From contig JAEUKE010000116.1 of assembly GCA_016794345.1 (NCBI GenBank), positions 1 through 42,411 on the forward strand: 42,411 bases of DNA, written 5' to 3'. The notes below the pieces were generated by a model. It had not been told where the DNA came from. It saw only the letters and a list, made by a program, of their open reading frames with translations, and ran no database searches. Below are positions 24,488 to 33,165 of the stretch, piece after piece. Position 1 is the first letter of the stretch, and every line of letters begins with the position of its first letter. The translations under genes and the position numbers were made by a program. The DNA comes from Myxococcales bacterium (GTDB taxonomy: Bacteria; Myxococcota_A; Polyangia; Polyangiales; Polyangiaceae).

Positions 24488-26334
24488 GCCATCATCCTCG
24501 TCAGGGCCGTCATCATGAGCTCGATCGCCTGCGGCTTCGCGCCCTCCTTCTGGGCGTGTGCAACGATGCCGCGCAGACGCTCCTGGGTGGACGCGGGCAG
24601 CTTCGTCCGAACGAGGAGCTCGGAGAGCGCGCCGACCGCCAAGAAATGGCGGAGCTCCGGGTCTTGCGGGGCTTGATCGATCTCCGCGACGTAACGCGCG
24701 AGGTGCTGCTTCGCCTCCTGCGCCGTCGTGATGGGCGAGAGGGCGATGGGCTCGGCCGGCGGGGCCACCTCACACCGCGCCTCCGAGAGGCGCGTCATCA
24801 GCTCGAAGGCGGGCGCCGCGGGGGGGATCGCCATGGCGCCGCGGCGCAGGCCTGGCGCGGTGATGTAGATCTCCTTCGTCGCCTCGGCCGTACCGTGAAA
24901 GAGCTCCGCGACGGCGTTCGGGACAACTTTGTCATGCTCGAGGATCGCGCGGTAGACGGTGGCGCGGATGAGCAAACACATCGTGGCAGGTTGGTCCGCG
25001 AAGCTGAGGACCGCGCCGAGGGTCTGCGCCTTGTGCAGCAGCTCGCAGAGCCCGGCGCCCGGGCCCGAGACCCGGGGCGGGCTCGGTCGGGCCGCGCCGA
25101 GGAACGTGTCGGCGTGCGGGTCGGCGTGTTTGGGAGCCGGCGCCGCGCCGTTCGGGAACGCCGCGGCGGAGAGCCCGGCGGCTGCACCGGGAGAGGGCGC
25201 GGTCGCGGGCGTGGCCTCGCTGACGAGCGTCTTCTCGGGGCGTGCGGGGGCGTCTGGGCCGGCGCGGCCGGGCACCGGCGGGCGCTTGAGCGGGAAAGGC
25301 TTGGTGGACGGAGCAGGCGGAGGAGCGGCCATCACCTCGCTCCTGCGAGCGGCGGCGACGGTCGCGGCGGGGATACCCTGCACCGGCGTGGGGGCGCTCG
25401 GACCGGGAGGCGGCCGAAGCGGCGCGAGCCCGCCGGCGCCGGGCGCCGGTGTCCGCATCTTCGGGCGTTGCTCCATCCGCGCGGGTGTCGGGACCTTGGA
25501 GCGAAGCGGCGTCGCGCTCAGCCCGCCGGGCGGAAGCAGCACGGCCGGGATGCCGTCTTGCGAGAGGGACTGGAGCGGCACCGCCGGCGTGCGGTGGAGG
25601 TCCGGACCGGGCGCGCCGTCGTCCACCAGGGGCGGGAACGAGTCGAGCGAGACCTTCTTGCCACGCAGCGCCTCCGCCTTCGCCGGGTCGCGTTTCGGCA
25701 GGGCCCTCGCGAGCGCTTCGACCGTGATCTCCTTGTGACCGTTTGCGTCGATGGCGCGCGCCTGCAGCGCGCCGACCAGCAGCCGGGCCCCCGCGGATGC
25801 GCCGGCCACGACGGCTTCCATGGCGCTGCAGGCGTGAGCGGGCGAGAGCTCCGCCAATGTCCCGACGAACCGCGAGAGCACGAGATCGCGCCGGACCGAG
25901 TAGCGGATCGGAGCCGCGTCCCGATCCGACTGCTCCAGGAGGAGGCGAAGAGCCGGCACGTATTGCGTGAGGGGCAACCGGACGACCGGCGACTCGATCT
26001 CGATCTGGCCGTCCGACGTCCGCGCCCGCGCGAAGACGGCAATGCCGCGCAAGAGGCCCTTGAAACAAGGCCCTTCCGGAGTCTGGTGCAGCTTCAGATC
26101 GGCGGCGCCGACCGCGTTCAGGCACTGCGACAGGAGGCGACCGGCGTCACCCGCCCGCCAGGCCTCGAAGCCGAGCTCCAGCTCGGGGTGGGTCGGATCG
26201 GGCGCGTGCGCGCTGCCCGAAGCGGCGTCCCCGTCTGCCAGCGAGAGCGGCGACGCGGTGCCGCCGCAGGCCGCACACGTATCGCCGGCCATCGGGAGAC
26301 CACACGAGCTGCAGTGCTGGGACGCTCCAGACAC
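24484..26334 (-). CDS. Zinc-ribbon protein with YbjN-like and Pro-rich regions
   Basis: This is a 616-aa protein. The N-terminus has a double zinc ribbon (C8, C11, C20, C23). Residues about 48-190 resemble a YbjN/type III chaperone-like domain, with ESPVVRLPLTQYVPALRLLL. A long Pro/Ala-rich linker runs from about 235 to 410. A helical domain follows, ending in a methionine-rich tail. No catalytic motif is seen. The gene overlaps the pseudoprotease gene (ATGA), which carries the same two domain types, so the pair probably arose together and may bind each other. Confidence 0.65.
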   Translation of the reverse strand: MSGASQHCSSCGLPMAGDTCAACGGTASPLSLADGDAASGSAHAPDPTHPELELGFEAWRAGDAGRLLSQCLNAVGAADLKLHQTPEGPCFKGLLRGIAVFARARTSDGQIEIESPVVRLPLTQYVPALRLLLEQSDRDAAPIRYSVRRDLVLSRFVGTLAELSPAHACSAMEAVVAGASAGARLLVGALQARAIDANGHKEITVEALARALPKRDPAKAEALRGKKVSLDSFPPLVDDGAPGPDLHRTPAVPLQSLSQDGIPAVLLPPGGLSATPLRSKVPTPARMEQRPKMRTPAPGAGGLAPLRPPPGPSAPTPVQGIPAATVAAARRSEVMAAPPPAPSTKPFPLKRPPVPGRAGPDAPARPEKTLVSEATPATAPSPGAAAGLSAAAFPNGAAPAPKHADPHADTFLGAARPSPPRVSGPGAGLCELLHKAQTLGAVLSFADQPATMCLLIRATVYRAILEHDKVVPNAVAELFHGTAEATKEIYITAPGLRRGAMAIPPAAPAFELMTRLSEARCEVAPPAEPIALSPITTAQEAKQHLARYVAEIDQAPQDPELRHFLAVGALSELLVRTKLPASTQERLRGIVAHAQKEGAKPQAIELMMTALTRMMA

Positions 26335-26380
26335 GGGGTCGCAGCGTATTCCGGGTGGGCCCCGGATCGCTAGCGGTTCC

Positions 26381-28297
26381 TCAGAGCATCGTGTTGACGC
26401 GAACGAATCTTCTCGGCGTGCGCGCTTCCCCGCGACGCCGAAGCGAGCCGACCGCGACCACGACGGCGGCGATCGACAGAGCGCCGAGCGTCGCGAAGGC
26501 CGTCGCCCGTTCGACCGCAGGCAGGAGCGGGTAGCGAGCCAGGAGCGCCGCGGCGCCGAGCGTGAGCAGCGCGAACGGAAGGAGCGCGCGATAGCCGGCG
26601 CGCATGAGCGCGGCGGGGGAGAGCAGCGGCAGCGCCGCGCGGAAGAGGAGGACGAGCGCCGCGAGCGCCCAGCATTTGATCAAGAAGAGGCCGACGCCGA
26701 GCGCCATGACGAAGCCGGATTGCGCGTGCTCGTGCACGGCGTACCCGGGCACGTACCAGCCGCCCAAGAACGCCACGGCGCCGATCGCGCACATCACGAG
26801 GACGTTCGTCCACTCGGCGAAGAGAAACGCGCCGCGACGGAACGAGACGCCGGCGGGGCTCGTGGTTCGCTCGGCGCCCGAGACCACACGCGCGCTCGAG
26901 CCGCCGTCCACCAGCACCGTGAGAAAGAAACACGCGAACAACAGGAAGAGGAGCGGACTCTTCACGGCGTTCCAGTGCCAAGGCATGCCGCCGATCTCCA
27001 GCCCGCTCCCGAGGGAGGCCACCTGCGCCGCGGCGATGTCGCTCGCTCGGACCGAGCCGGTCGAGAGGACGACCGCGCCGAGCGCACACGCGGCCGGCAG
27101 CTCACACACGATCACCGTCGCGAGGGCGCGGAGCCTGACCTTGATCCCGGCGCCGCCCTCGCTCCACCCTCCCGTCACCAGGCTCATCGTGACGAGGGAC
27201 GTCACCGACACGAGGTAGAGCAGCGTGAGATCGACCTCGCTCGAGCCGCGCAGCTCGGCGTACGGCAAGATGGCGAAGGTCGCGGTCGCGCCCGCGAAGA
27301 CGAGGAGCGGCGCCGCGAAGCCGAGCGCGGACTTCGCCGGCGCTCCGTCGGTGCGCGTCGCCTGCCGCACGAGCCCGACGAACGGACCGCCGAGCGCTGC
27401 GCGCGAAGCCGCCGCGCGATCGAGGCGATGCACCAGCCAGGACAACGCGCCGGACGCGCGCGTGCCGAAGAGGAGCAGGAGCAGCGCGAGCGCCCCGAGG
27501 ATGGCGACCGCGCCCACCGCCTCGCGCGCGGCGTCACCTCGGTACCCCGCCATGTCGAGCGAGAGCTCCAACCGCTCGTCGCCGCGCATCACCACGACGG
27601 TCGCCGCGCGCTCGTGCCCGCTCGGCAGGACGTCGGTGGCGGCGAGCGCGCTCACCCCATCGAAAACGACGATGATGTCATTCTCACGCACGCCGCCGCG
27701 CGCGGCCGGGCTGTCGGGGCGCACGGCCTTGACGAGCATGCCGAGCCCTCCCGCCGGCTCGAGCACCAGGCCCAGGAAGGCGTGTGCTTCGGCGGCCTGC
27801 TCGGCGCGGGCCTCGACCATGGCCCGGCGAGGCGCTCGCGGCTCGATCTCCAGCACGGAGACGCCGTGGATGGATCCGTGCACGGGGAGCGCGCTGGCCG
27901 CGTTGGGGAACCAGACCTCGACCGAGCCGCGGAAGGTGGTGTGGAGCGCGTCGTCACCGCTCCCGCAGAACCGGTCGAGGAGCTCCGGCGTCAGCTCGAA
28001 GGTCACCTTGTCCCGCTCGATCTTGGCGTTCTCCACCTCGATCGACTGGCCGCGGAGCGGCCGCTCGCCGGGCCGCGAGACGTCGCCGCGGAACACGACG
28101 CGGGCGGCGCCGACCTCGCCGACCGGGAGCCCGACCCCACGCACCTCCACCACGTCACCCGCGGAGGCGCTCTTGGGGGCGAGCTCGGTCAAGGTGACCA
28201 GCTCGGGCACCGCGCGCTCGGAGGCACACCCGGCCATCGCAAGAAAAACGACGGAGAGCAGCCAAAAGCGGAGGACCGGAACGACCCAGCGGGCCAT
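26381..28297 (-). CDS. Lipoprotein-TIG-PDZ protein fused to a second NuoH-like membrane domain
   Basis: This is a 638-aa protein. The signal has lipobox-like MAGC (C24). A TIG/IPT-like beta domain spans about 32-130 and a PDZ domain about 173-250 (FLGLVLE, DSPAARGGVRENDIIVVFDG). From about 262 it aligns with NuoH: GGPFVGLVRQATRTDGAP, then AAPLLVFAGATATFAILPY, VCELPAACALGA (E399), LFAEWTNVLVMCAIGAVAFL (E495), and R553 in RAALPLLSPAALMRAGYRAL. The PFDxPExE quinone loop is lost (about 466-482). NuoH starts in the periplasm, so the PDZ and TIG parts would be periplasmic too. It is not a normal complex I subunit; it may be a sensor or proton-linked assembly. The function is inferred only. Confidence 0.75.
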   Translation of the reverse strand: MARWVVPVLRFWLLSVVFLAMAGCASERAVPELVTLTELAPKSASAGDVVEVRGVGLPVGEVGAARVVFRGDVSRPGERPLRGQSIEVENAKIERDKVTFELTPELLDRFCGSGDDALHTTFRGSVEVWFPNAASALPVHGSIHGVSVLEIEPRAPRRAMVEARAEQAAEAHAFLGLVLEPAGGLGMLVKAVRPDSPAARGGVRENDIIVVFDGVSALAATDVLPSGHERAATVVVMRGDERLELSLDMAGYRGDAAREAVGAVAILGALALLLLLFGTRASGALSWLVHRLDRAAASRAALGGPFVGLVRQATRTDGAPAKSALGFAAPLLVFAGATATFAILPYAELRGSSEVDLTLLYLVSVTSLVTMSLVTGGWSEGGAGIKVRLRALATVIVCELPAACALGAVVLSTGSVRASDIAAAQVASLGSGLEIGGMPWHWNAVKSPLLFLLFACFFLTVLVDGGSSARVVSGAERTTSPAGVSFRRGAFLFAEWTNVLVMCAIGAVAFLGGWYVPGYAVHEHAQSGFVMALGVGLFLIKCWALAALVLLFRAALPLLSPAALMRAGYRALLPFALLTLGAAALLARYPLLPAVERATAFATLGALSIAAVVVAVGSLRRRGEARTPRRFVRVNTML

Positions 28298-28395
28298 CGA
28301 ACGACCGCTATACCCGGTGGCGCCCGAGCCGGAGAAATTTGCGGCCCTTTTCACGGGCTCGCGAAGGTGCTCCAATTCCCGTAGGAAGAGGACGG

Positions 28396-29025
28396 ATGGA
28401 AACCACCAAGGAGGCCGCCTCCTCCAGCTCGGGGCCGCGGCGCGTCATCAAGCGCTACTCGAATCGCAAGCTCTACGACACGCGCGACAGCCGCTACGTC
28501 ACGCTCCAGCAGATCGGAGAGATGGTCCGCGCCGGCGAAGAGGTGCAGATCATCGACAACAAGACGAAAGAGGACAAGACCGAGGTCACCCTCGCGCTCA
28601 TCCTCTCGGAAGGCCTCAAGAGCGAGCCCCGCAGTGTTCCGCTCGCGACCCTGCGCGATCTCATCCAGGAGCGTGGGGAGAAGCTCTGGTCCCAGCTGAA
28701 GGAGACCCCCATCGGACGGCTCATCCCTGCCGCGGGGCCTGGCCAGCCGGGAGCTCCGGGCCAGCCCGCCGGCGCCCAACCCCCGGTCGAAGCGCCGGTC
28801 CCCGAGCCCCCGCCGATCGTGGCCGAAGACAAGCGCGTGGACGAAAAAGACAAGAAGGTCGACGACAAACCCGGGCGGCTGAGCGAGCTGATGCACAGCT
28901 CGCTCGCGTCGCTCGTGCCTTCGGCCAAGCAGTTCCACGAGCTCCAGGAGCAGGTCCAGAAGCTGACCCAGCGAGTCGAGGAGCTCGAGCGCCTGCTGGC
29001 TGAGCAAAAGAACAGCAAGAGCTGA
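28396..29025 (+). CDS. PhaR-like PHB/PHA accumulation regulator DNA-binding domain protein
   Basis: This is a 209-aa regulator. Residues 15-75 (RRVIKRYSNRKLYDTRDSRY, VQIIDNKTKEDKTEVT) are the DNA-binding domain of polyhydroxyalkanoate regulators. A Pro/Gly-rich linker follows, then a C-terminal coiled coil (about 175-205). AGGAAGAGG lies just before the ATG at 28396. No phaC or phasin gene is nearby, so control of PHA granules here is not shown; the family name describes the domain only. It diverges from the PDZ-NuoH gene across about 98 nt, which may hold shared control sites. Confidence 0.85.
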   Translation: METTKEAASSSSGPRRVIKRYSNRKLYDTRDSRYVTLQQIGEMVRAGEEVQIIDNKTKEDKTEVTLALILSEGLKSEPRSVPLATLRDLIQERGEKLWSQLKETPIGRLIPAAGPGQPGAPGQPAGAQPPVEAPVPEPPPIVAEDKRVDEKDKKVDDKPGRLSELMHSSLASLVPSAKQFHELQEQVQKLTQRVEELERLLAEQKNSKS

Positions 29026-29075
29026 CGCTGGCGTTCCTGGGAATGAGACGCAAACTGGCCTGTTGAGAGACCAGG

Positions 29076-29759
29076 ATGGCGTTCTTCTTTTTCAAACGAC
29101 CCAAGAGCGTGGCGGAGGAGGCCCCCCGTTCAGGGGCCACGTCCGACCCGTTCACCGTCGAGCTGCTCGGCCACCTCGACACGCTCTATTCGGTCGCTTC
29201 CCGCATGACCCGCGGCTCGTCCGAGGCGGAAGACCTCGTGCAGGACACGGTCGTGAAGGCGATGCGGGCGCGGGACCAGTTCGAGCCAGGCACGAACCTG
29301 AAAGCCTGGCTCCTGCGCATCCTGACCAACACGTTCATCAACCGCTACCGCCGCGGCGGCATCGAGCGGGACCTCTTCGAGGGTCCGGACGCGGAGCCGC
29401 TCAGCGACGCGTGGATCTCGTCGAGCTCGATGAACAGCATCCGCGACCCCGAGACCCAGGCCCTCCGCCCCATCGTCGAGGCGGAGCTGGCGCGCGCGCT
29501 CGACGAGCTCCCCCCCGAGTTTCGCCTGGCGGTGATCCTGTCCGACGTCGAAGAACTGTCGTACAAAGAGATCGCGGAGGTCATGGGTTGTCCGATCGGG
29601 ACGGTGATGAGCAGGCTCCATCGCGGCCGGAAGATCCTGCAGGGTCGCCTGCGGGACCACGCCAGGGCGATGGGGATCGTCGAGGAAGAGGAGGAGCCGA
29701 GACCCGCTCGTGCTCCGACGGATCTGACCGAGTACAGGAAGCGGCGCGCGGCAGTATGA
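29076..29759 (+). CDS. ECF-type RNA polymerase sigma factor
   Basis: This is an extracytoplasmic-function sigma-70 factor of 227 aa. Region 2 covers about 30-90 ([38 protein letters not shown]). Region 4 covers about 140-195 ([40 protein letters not shown]). A short basic N-terminus and a charged C-terminal tail are extra. It shares an ATGA overlap with the zinc-type anti-sigma gene that follows, the usual arrangement of a sigma/anti-sigma pair. Its regulon is unknown; the neighbouring sodB and msrPQ genes are reasonable candidates by position only. Confidence 0.94.
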   Translation: MAFFFFKRPKSVAEEAPRSGATSDPFTVELLGHLDTLYSVASRMTRGSSEAEDLVQDTVVKAMRARDQFEPGTNLKAWLLRILTNTFINRYRRGGIERDLFEGPDAEPLSDAWISSSSMNSIRDPETQALRPIVEAELARALDELPPEFRLAVILSDVEELSYKEIAEVMGCPIGTVMSRLHRGRKILQGRLRDHARAMGIVEEEEEPRPARAPTDLTEYRKRRAAV

Positions 29760-30712
29760 ACGCGGCAAATGCAAAGCAAACAGCCTCGTGCAGCACGCGT
29801 AGCGTGATGCTCTACGCCGACGGCGAGGCCGACCCAGCCCACATCCTCGAGATCGAGGGCCACCTCGTCTCCTGTCAGAAGTGTCGCGACGAGCTCGACC
29901 TCGTCCGAGCCATGCGCGCGAGCGTCCGTCGCTCGGTGACGCGGTGCGCTCCTTCGGGCCTCGAGGCGAAGCTCCGAGCAGCGCTCGACTGCGAGTCGTC
30001 GTCCGCTTCGCTCTCGATCTCCTCCACGGACGCCCGCTGGGTGTCCGGTGCGCGACCGGTCGAGGCGCGCGCGGCCGAGAAGCCCGAGCGCTCGCGGCAG
30101 TGGGCCGTCGCAGCCATCGCGATAGCCGCCTGCTTCGTCCTCGTCGTCGTTGTCTCGCAGAACGAGCGCGACCCGGGCAAGCGCATGGCGGCGATCATGA
30201 CGGCGTCGATCCCCGTCGTGAACAACACCCCGATCGGAAGCGCGCTCGCCGCGAACGACGAGGCGCCGAACTTCGACTCCGTCCTGGACAAGCTGGTCGC
30301 GCTGCACGCCGACCCGCTCCCGCCCGAAGAGAAGGACCCGGAGCACCTCGCTCGGCTGGAGCCCTACGTCGGCGTCCCGGTGAAGCGCTCGGCGCTCTCG
30401 CTGCTGCGTGACTTCCGCGGCGAAGGCGGTCGCTTCGACGGCGCTCGCCTGCACCCCCTCCGCGACTCGAGGAGCTGTGCGGCGCTCCAGTACAACATGA
30501 AGGGCCACCGCGTGACGGTCTACATGTTCGATCCGCGCGTCATGCGGGTCGGAGCCACCCGGCTCACCCCGCGGATGTTCCGCGAGAACCCCGTCTACGT
30601 CGGCAAGCTGCGCGGCTTCTCGGTCGCGGCGGCAGAGAAGCGCGGCGTGGGCTATGCGCTCGCGTCGGACATGGACGAGGACAAGAGCCTGCAGCTCGTC
30701 GCGAGCTTCTGA
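29756..30712 (+). CDS. Zinc-binding anti-sigma factor, membrane-anchored
   Basis: This is the partner of the preceding ECF sigma factor: 318 aa, start ATG overlapping the sigma stop. The zinc anti-sigma motif H36-x3-C40-x2-C43 (HLVSCQKC) lies near the N-terminus. One membrane helix (about 116-134) is followed by an extracytoplasmic domain of about 180 residues whose C-terminal half is well ordered. In related systems the zinc site or the exported domain senses oxidants or envelope stress and releases the sigma factor. No protease gene of the site-1/site-2 type is adjacent. Confidence 0.88.
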   Translation: MNAANAKQTASCSTRSVMLYADGEADPAHILEIEGHLVSCQKCRDELDLVRAMRASVRRSVTRCAPSGLEAKLRAALDCESSSASLSISSTDARWVSGARPVEARAAEKPERSRQWAVAAIAIAACFVLVVVVSQNERDPGKRMAAIMTASIPVVNNTPIGSALAANDEAPNFDSVLDKLVALHADPLPPEEKDPEHLARLEPYVGVPVKRSALSLLRDFRGEGGRFDGARLHPLRDSRSCAALQYNMKGHRVTVYMFDPRVMRVGATRLTPRMFRENPVYVGKLRGFSVAAAEKRGVGYALASDMDEDKSLQLVASF

Positions 30713-30743
30713 CGGCGCGGTCCTCGCGTCCCCGACAAACGCA

Positions 30744-30773
30744 AATCGCCCGGCTCGAGTGAGCCGGGCGATT
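30744..30773. terminator. Bidirectional terminator between anti-sigma gene and sodB
   Basis: A perfect 13-bp stem (30744-30756 with 30761-30773) with a GAGT loop lies between convergent genes. Short T-rich flanks occur on both sides (TCGTCGTTTG on one, TTTGCGTTTG on the other), so it can serve both strands. Confidence 0.75.
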
Positions 30774-30790
30774 CGTCGTTTGTCTGCCCG

Positions 30791-30836
30791 CGTGCAGAGG
30801 TGTGCACCTCTGCACGCCGAGGTCGCCCGAGGCGAC
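30791..30836. repeat. Two further hairpins after the terminator
   Basis: An 11-bp perfect stem (30791-30801 with 30806-30816, GTGC loop) is followed by a 6-bp stem (30822-30827 with 30831-30836). With the terminator they make three hairpins in about 95 nt between convergent genes, directly past the sodB stop. They may protect the sodB 3' end or stop read-through. Confidence 0.5.
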
Positions 30837-30841
30837 GCCCC

Positions 30842-31417
30842 TCAGAGCTTGCTGGCCGCGTGATCCCAGTTCACGAGGTTCCACCAGCTCTCGACGTACT
30901 TCGGGCGCGCGTTGCGGTAGTCGATGTAATACGCGTGCTCCCACACGTCGCACGTGAGGATGGGCGTCTTGCCCTCCGTCAGCGGGCAAGCGGCGTTCGA
31001 GGTCGCGACGATCTCGAGGTTGCCGTTGTTCTTCACCAGCCACGCCCAGCCCGAGCCGAACTGACCGACGGCGGCCGCGCTGAACTTCTCCTTGAAGGTC
31101 GAGAAGCTGCCGAAGGCCTTGTTGATGGCGTCCGCGAGGGCGCCCTTGGGCTCCCCGCCGCCACCCGGCTTCATGCTGTGCCAGTAGAACGTGTGGTTCC
31201 AGACCTGCGCGGCGTTGTTGAAGACCGGGCCGGTCGTCGTGCGCATCAGGTCCTCGAGGCTCTTGCCCGCGAGCGACGCGTCGGCCGCGACGAGCTCGTT
31301 GAGCTTCGTCACGTACGCGTTGTGGTGCTTGCCGTGGTGGAAGTCGAGCGTCTCCGCCGAGATGTGCGGGGCGAGGGCGTCTTTCGGGAACGGCAGCTCG
31401 GGCAGCGTGAAGGCCAT
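30842..31417 (-). CDS. sodB: Fe-type superoxide dismutase
   Basis: This is a cytoplasmic superoxide dismutase of the Fe/Mn family, 191 aa. Metal ligands are H27, H75, D157 and H161 (DVWEHAYYIDYRN). The GQFGSGWAWLV region (118-128) with Q119 and the overall sequence favour the iron form. AAGGAG precedes the ATG at 31417. It has its own predicted promoter region, and a strong terminator follows it. The neighbours msrP and msrQ repair oxidised methionine, which fits a common oxidative-stress theme. Confidence 0.95.
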   Translation of the reverse strand: MAFTLPELPFPKDALAPHISAETLDFHHGKHHNAYVTKLNELVAADASLAGKSLEDLMRTTTGPVFNNAAQVWNHTFYWHSMKPGGGGEPKGALADAINKAFGSFSTFKEKFSAAAVGQFGSGWAWLVKNNGNLEIVATSNAACPLTEGKTPILTCDVWEHAYYIDYRNARPKYVESWWNLVNWDHAASKL

Positions 31418-31481
31418 GGGATGTCTCCTTGCGGTTGAAACGGGAGTGGCAGCCTACGCCTCTGCCCTTCGCCAGCAAGGC

Positions 31482-31521
31482 CTTGTCATTCTATTGGAGC
31501 GCTGCCGAATGTTTTGACAAG
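31482..31521 (-). promoter_or_regulatory. Candidate sodB promoter with an inverted repeat
   Basis: On the minus strand TAGAAT (31493-31488, five of six -10 matches) lies about 70 nt before sodB, without a convincing -35. Perfect 7-bp arms CTTGTCA/TGACAAG (31482-31488 and 31515-31521) flank it and may form an operator. The regulator is unknown. Confidence 0.4.
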
Positions 31522-31527
31522 CTCCGG

Positions 31528-32172
31528 TCACCTCGCCACACCGAGGCGCGCGTACCGGCGCTTCACCTTGTCGGCGATCCGCACGCCGAAGAGCAGCACC
31601 AGCACGACGCCGTGCAAAAACGCCTCGGTCACGTCCTTCTTGGCGCGAAGGAAGAAATGGACCACCGCGAGCACGGCGACGACGTAGACGAGCTTGTGAA
31701 GCCGAGCCCAGCTCTTGCCGCCGAGCCGCTGGATCGCGCGCTTGTTGGAGGTGATCGCGAGCGGGACGAGCAAGACGAACGCGGCCATGCCCACGGCGAT
31801 GAAGGGCCGCTCGACGATGTCGCTCCCGATGGAACCGAGATCCCCGAGCTTGTCGAGGCCGGCGTAGATCGACAGGTGCAGCGCCGCGTAGACGAACGCG
31901 AGCAGGCCGAGGTGCTTGCGCGCGCGCATGGGCCAGGCCGACCCGGTGAGGATGCGGAGCGGCGTGCAGGCGAGGCAGAGGAGGAGCAGCTTGATCGCGA
32001 GCTCGCCGCAGGCGTTGAGCACCTCGGCGATCGGGTTGGCGCCGAGCTCGCCGCGGAGGGCGCGCGTCGCGTGGATGACGAAGGGCGCGAGCCCGCCGAG
32101 CCAGAGCGCCCAGGGCAGCCACGCGCCTCGCGCCGGCGAGCCGCCTCGCGCCTCGGCGGCGGCCGCGCTCAG
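31528..32172 (-). CDS. msrQ: MsrQ, haem-binding membrane subunit of the methionine sulfoxide reductase
   Basis: This is the six-helix haem b membrane protein that brings electrons from the quinone pool or a flavin reductase to MsrP. The [19 protein letters not shown] start, [17 protein letters not shown] and [17 protein letters not shown] segments are typical, with histidines as haem ligands. No ATG, GTG or TTG occurs before the conserved region. The best start is a CTG at 32172, with GGAGG exactly five bases upstream, overlapping the msrP stop. That gives 214 aa, a normal length. Confidence 0.9.
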   Translation of the reverse strand: MSAAAAEARGGSPARGAWLPWALWLGGLAPFVIHATRALRGELGANPIAEVLNACGELAIKLLLLCLACTPLRILTGSAWPMRARKHLGLLAFVYAALHLSIYAGLDKLGDLGSIGSDIVERPFIAVGMAAFVLLVPLAITSNKRAIQRLGGKSWARLHKLVYVVAVLAVVHFFLRAKKDVTEAFLHGVVLVLLFGVRIADKVKRRYARLGVAR

Positions 32173-33155
32173 AAGTACCTCCGCAGATCCATGTCCGCGT
32201 AGAGGTGCGCCACTTCCTTCGCGTAGCCGTTGAAGGGCAACGTGGGCCGGCGACCGAGCTCGCCGATCCGACGCTCGGTCGCCTGGCTCCAGCGCGGGTG
32301 ATCGACGGCCGGGTTCACGTTGGCGAAGAAGCCATATTCGCTCGGGATGGCAAGGCTCCACGTCGTCGGCGGCTGCTGCTCGAGGAGCCGGATCTTCACG
32401 ATCGACTTGATCCCTTTGAACCCATACTTCCAGGGGACCACGAGACGGATGGGCGCGCCGTTCTGGTTGGGCATGGTCTTGCCGTACAGCCCCACGGCCA
32501 GCAGCGTGAGCGGGTGCATCGCCTCGTCCATCCGCAGGCCCTCGACGTAGGGCCAATCGAGGACGCTCGAGCGCTGCCCGGGCATCTGCTCCGGGTCGTG
32601 CAGGGTCTCGAACGCCACGTATTTCGCGCGGCTCGTGGGCTCCGCGCGCTCGAGCAGCTTGGCGAGAGGAAACCCGAGCCAGGGCACGACCATCGACCAG
32701 GCCTCCACACATCGCATCCGGTAGATGCGCTCCTCGAGCGGGAACGCCTTCAGCACCTCGTCGATGTCGAAGGCCTTCGGCGCGTGCACCTCGCCCTCGA
32801 CGCGGATCGTCCACGGACGCGTCTTGAGCGTGCCGGCGTTTTCGGCCGGGTCCGCCTTGCCGAGCCCGAACTCGTAGAAGTTGTTGTAGGTGACGATGTC
32901 CTCGAGGCTGGTCGGCGGCTCAGCTGGGGCGGGCGCCACGGCGGCCGGAGCCGAGGCGACCGTCACGCCGGACGGCAGCGCGGGGAGCGCCGAGACCGGG
33001 GGCGCCGAGACGCCCCGCTTGGCGGAGGCTGACCAGAGCAGGCCGCCGAACACCCCCGCGCCGATGACGGCGAGCCCCGCGTTCTTGAGGAGCTCGCGGC
33101 GCCGCACGTAGAGGCCCTCGGGTGTGATCTCGGAGGAGGGGATGCGGTCGGCCAT
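32169..33155 (-). CDS. msrP: MsrP, molybdoenzyme methionine sulfoxide reductase catalytic subunit
   Basis: This is a periplasmic molybdenum enzyme that reduces methionine sulfoxide in exported proteins. The N-terminal [10 protein letters not shown] with a hydrophobic stretch is a Tat-type signal. The molybdopterin Cys lies in [15 protein letters not shown], followed by [20 protein letters not shown]; these match the known YedY family almost exactly. An Ala/Pro-rich spacer of about 35 residues after the signal is an addition. The length is 328 aa. It starts 10 nt after ggt, and msrQ overlaps its end. Confidence 0.95.
   Translation of the reverse strand: MADRIPSSEITPEGLYVRRRELLKNAGLAVIGAGVFGGLLWSASAKRGVSAPPVSALPALPSGVTVASAPAAVAPAPAEPPTSLEDIVTYNNFYEFGLGKADPAENAGTLKTRPWTIRVEGEVHAPKAFDIDEVLKAFPLEERIYRMRCVEAWSMVVPWLGFPLAKLLERAEPTSRAKYVAFETLHDPEQMPGQRSSVLDWPYVEGLRMDEAMHPLTLLAVGLYGKTMPNQNGAPIRLVVPWKYGFKGIKSIVKIRLLEQQPPTTWSLAIPSEYGFFANVNPAVDHPRWSQATERRIGELGRRPTLPFNGYAKEVAHLYADMDLRRYF
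32178..32182 (-). promoter_or_regulatory. Ribosome binding site for a CTG start of msrQ
   Basis: GGAGG on the minus strand lies five bases before CTG at 32172, inside the last codons of msrP. It supports an unusual CTG initiation codon. Confidence 0.55.
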
Positions 33156-33165
33156 CTGTCTCTGC

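Noticed and set aside
25967..28384. 805-codon plus-strand open frame opposite the PDZ-NuoH gene
   Set aside because: The translation is a disordered Arg/Glu-rich sequence, while the minus strand shows lipobox, PDZ and NuoH patterns.
29063..29755. Open frame running through the sigma gene into the anti-sigma frame
   Set aside because: It is a frame-shifted copy of the sigma gene region; the anti-sigma protein starts at the ATG at 29756 that overlaps the sigma stop.
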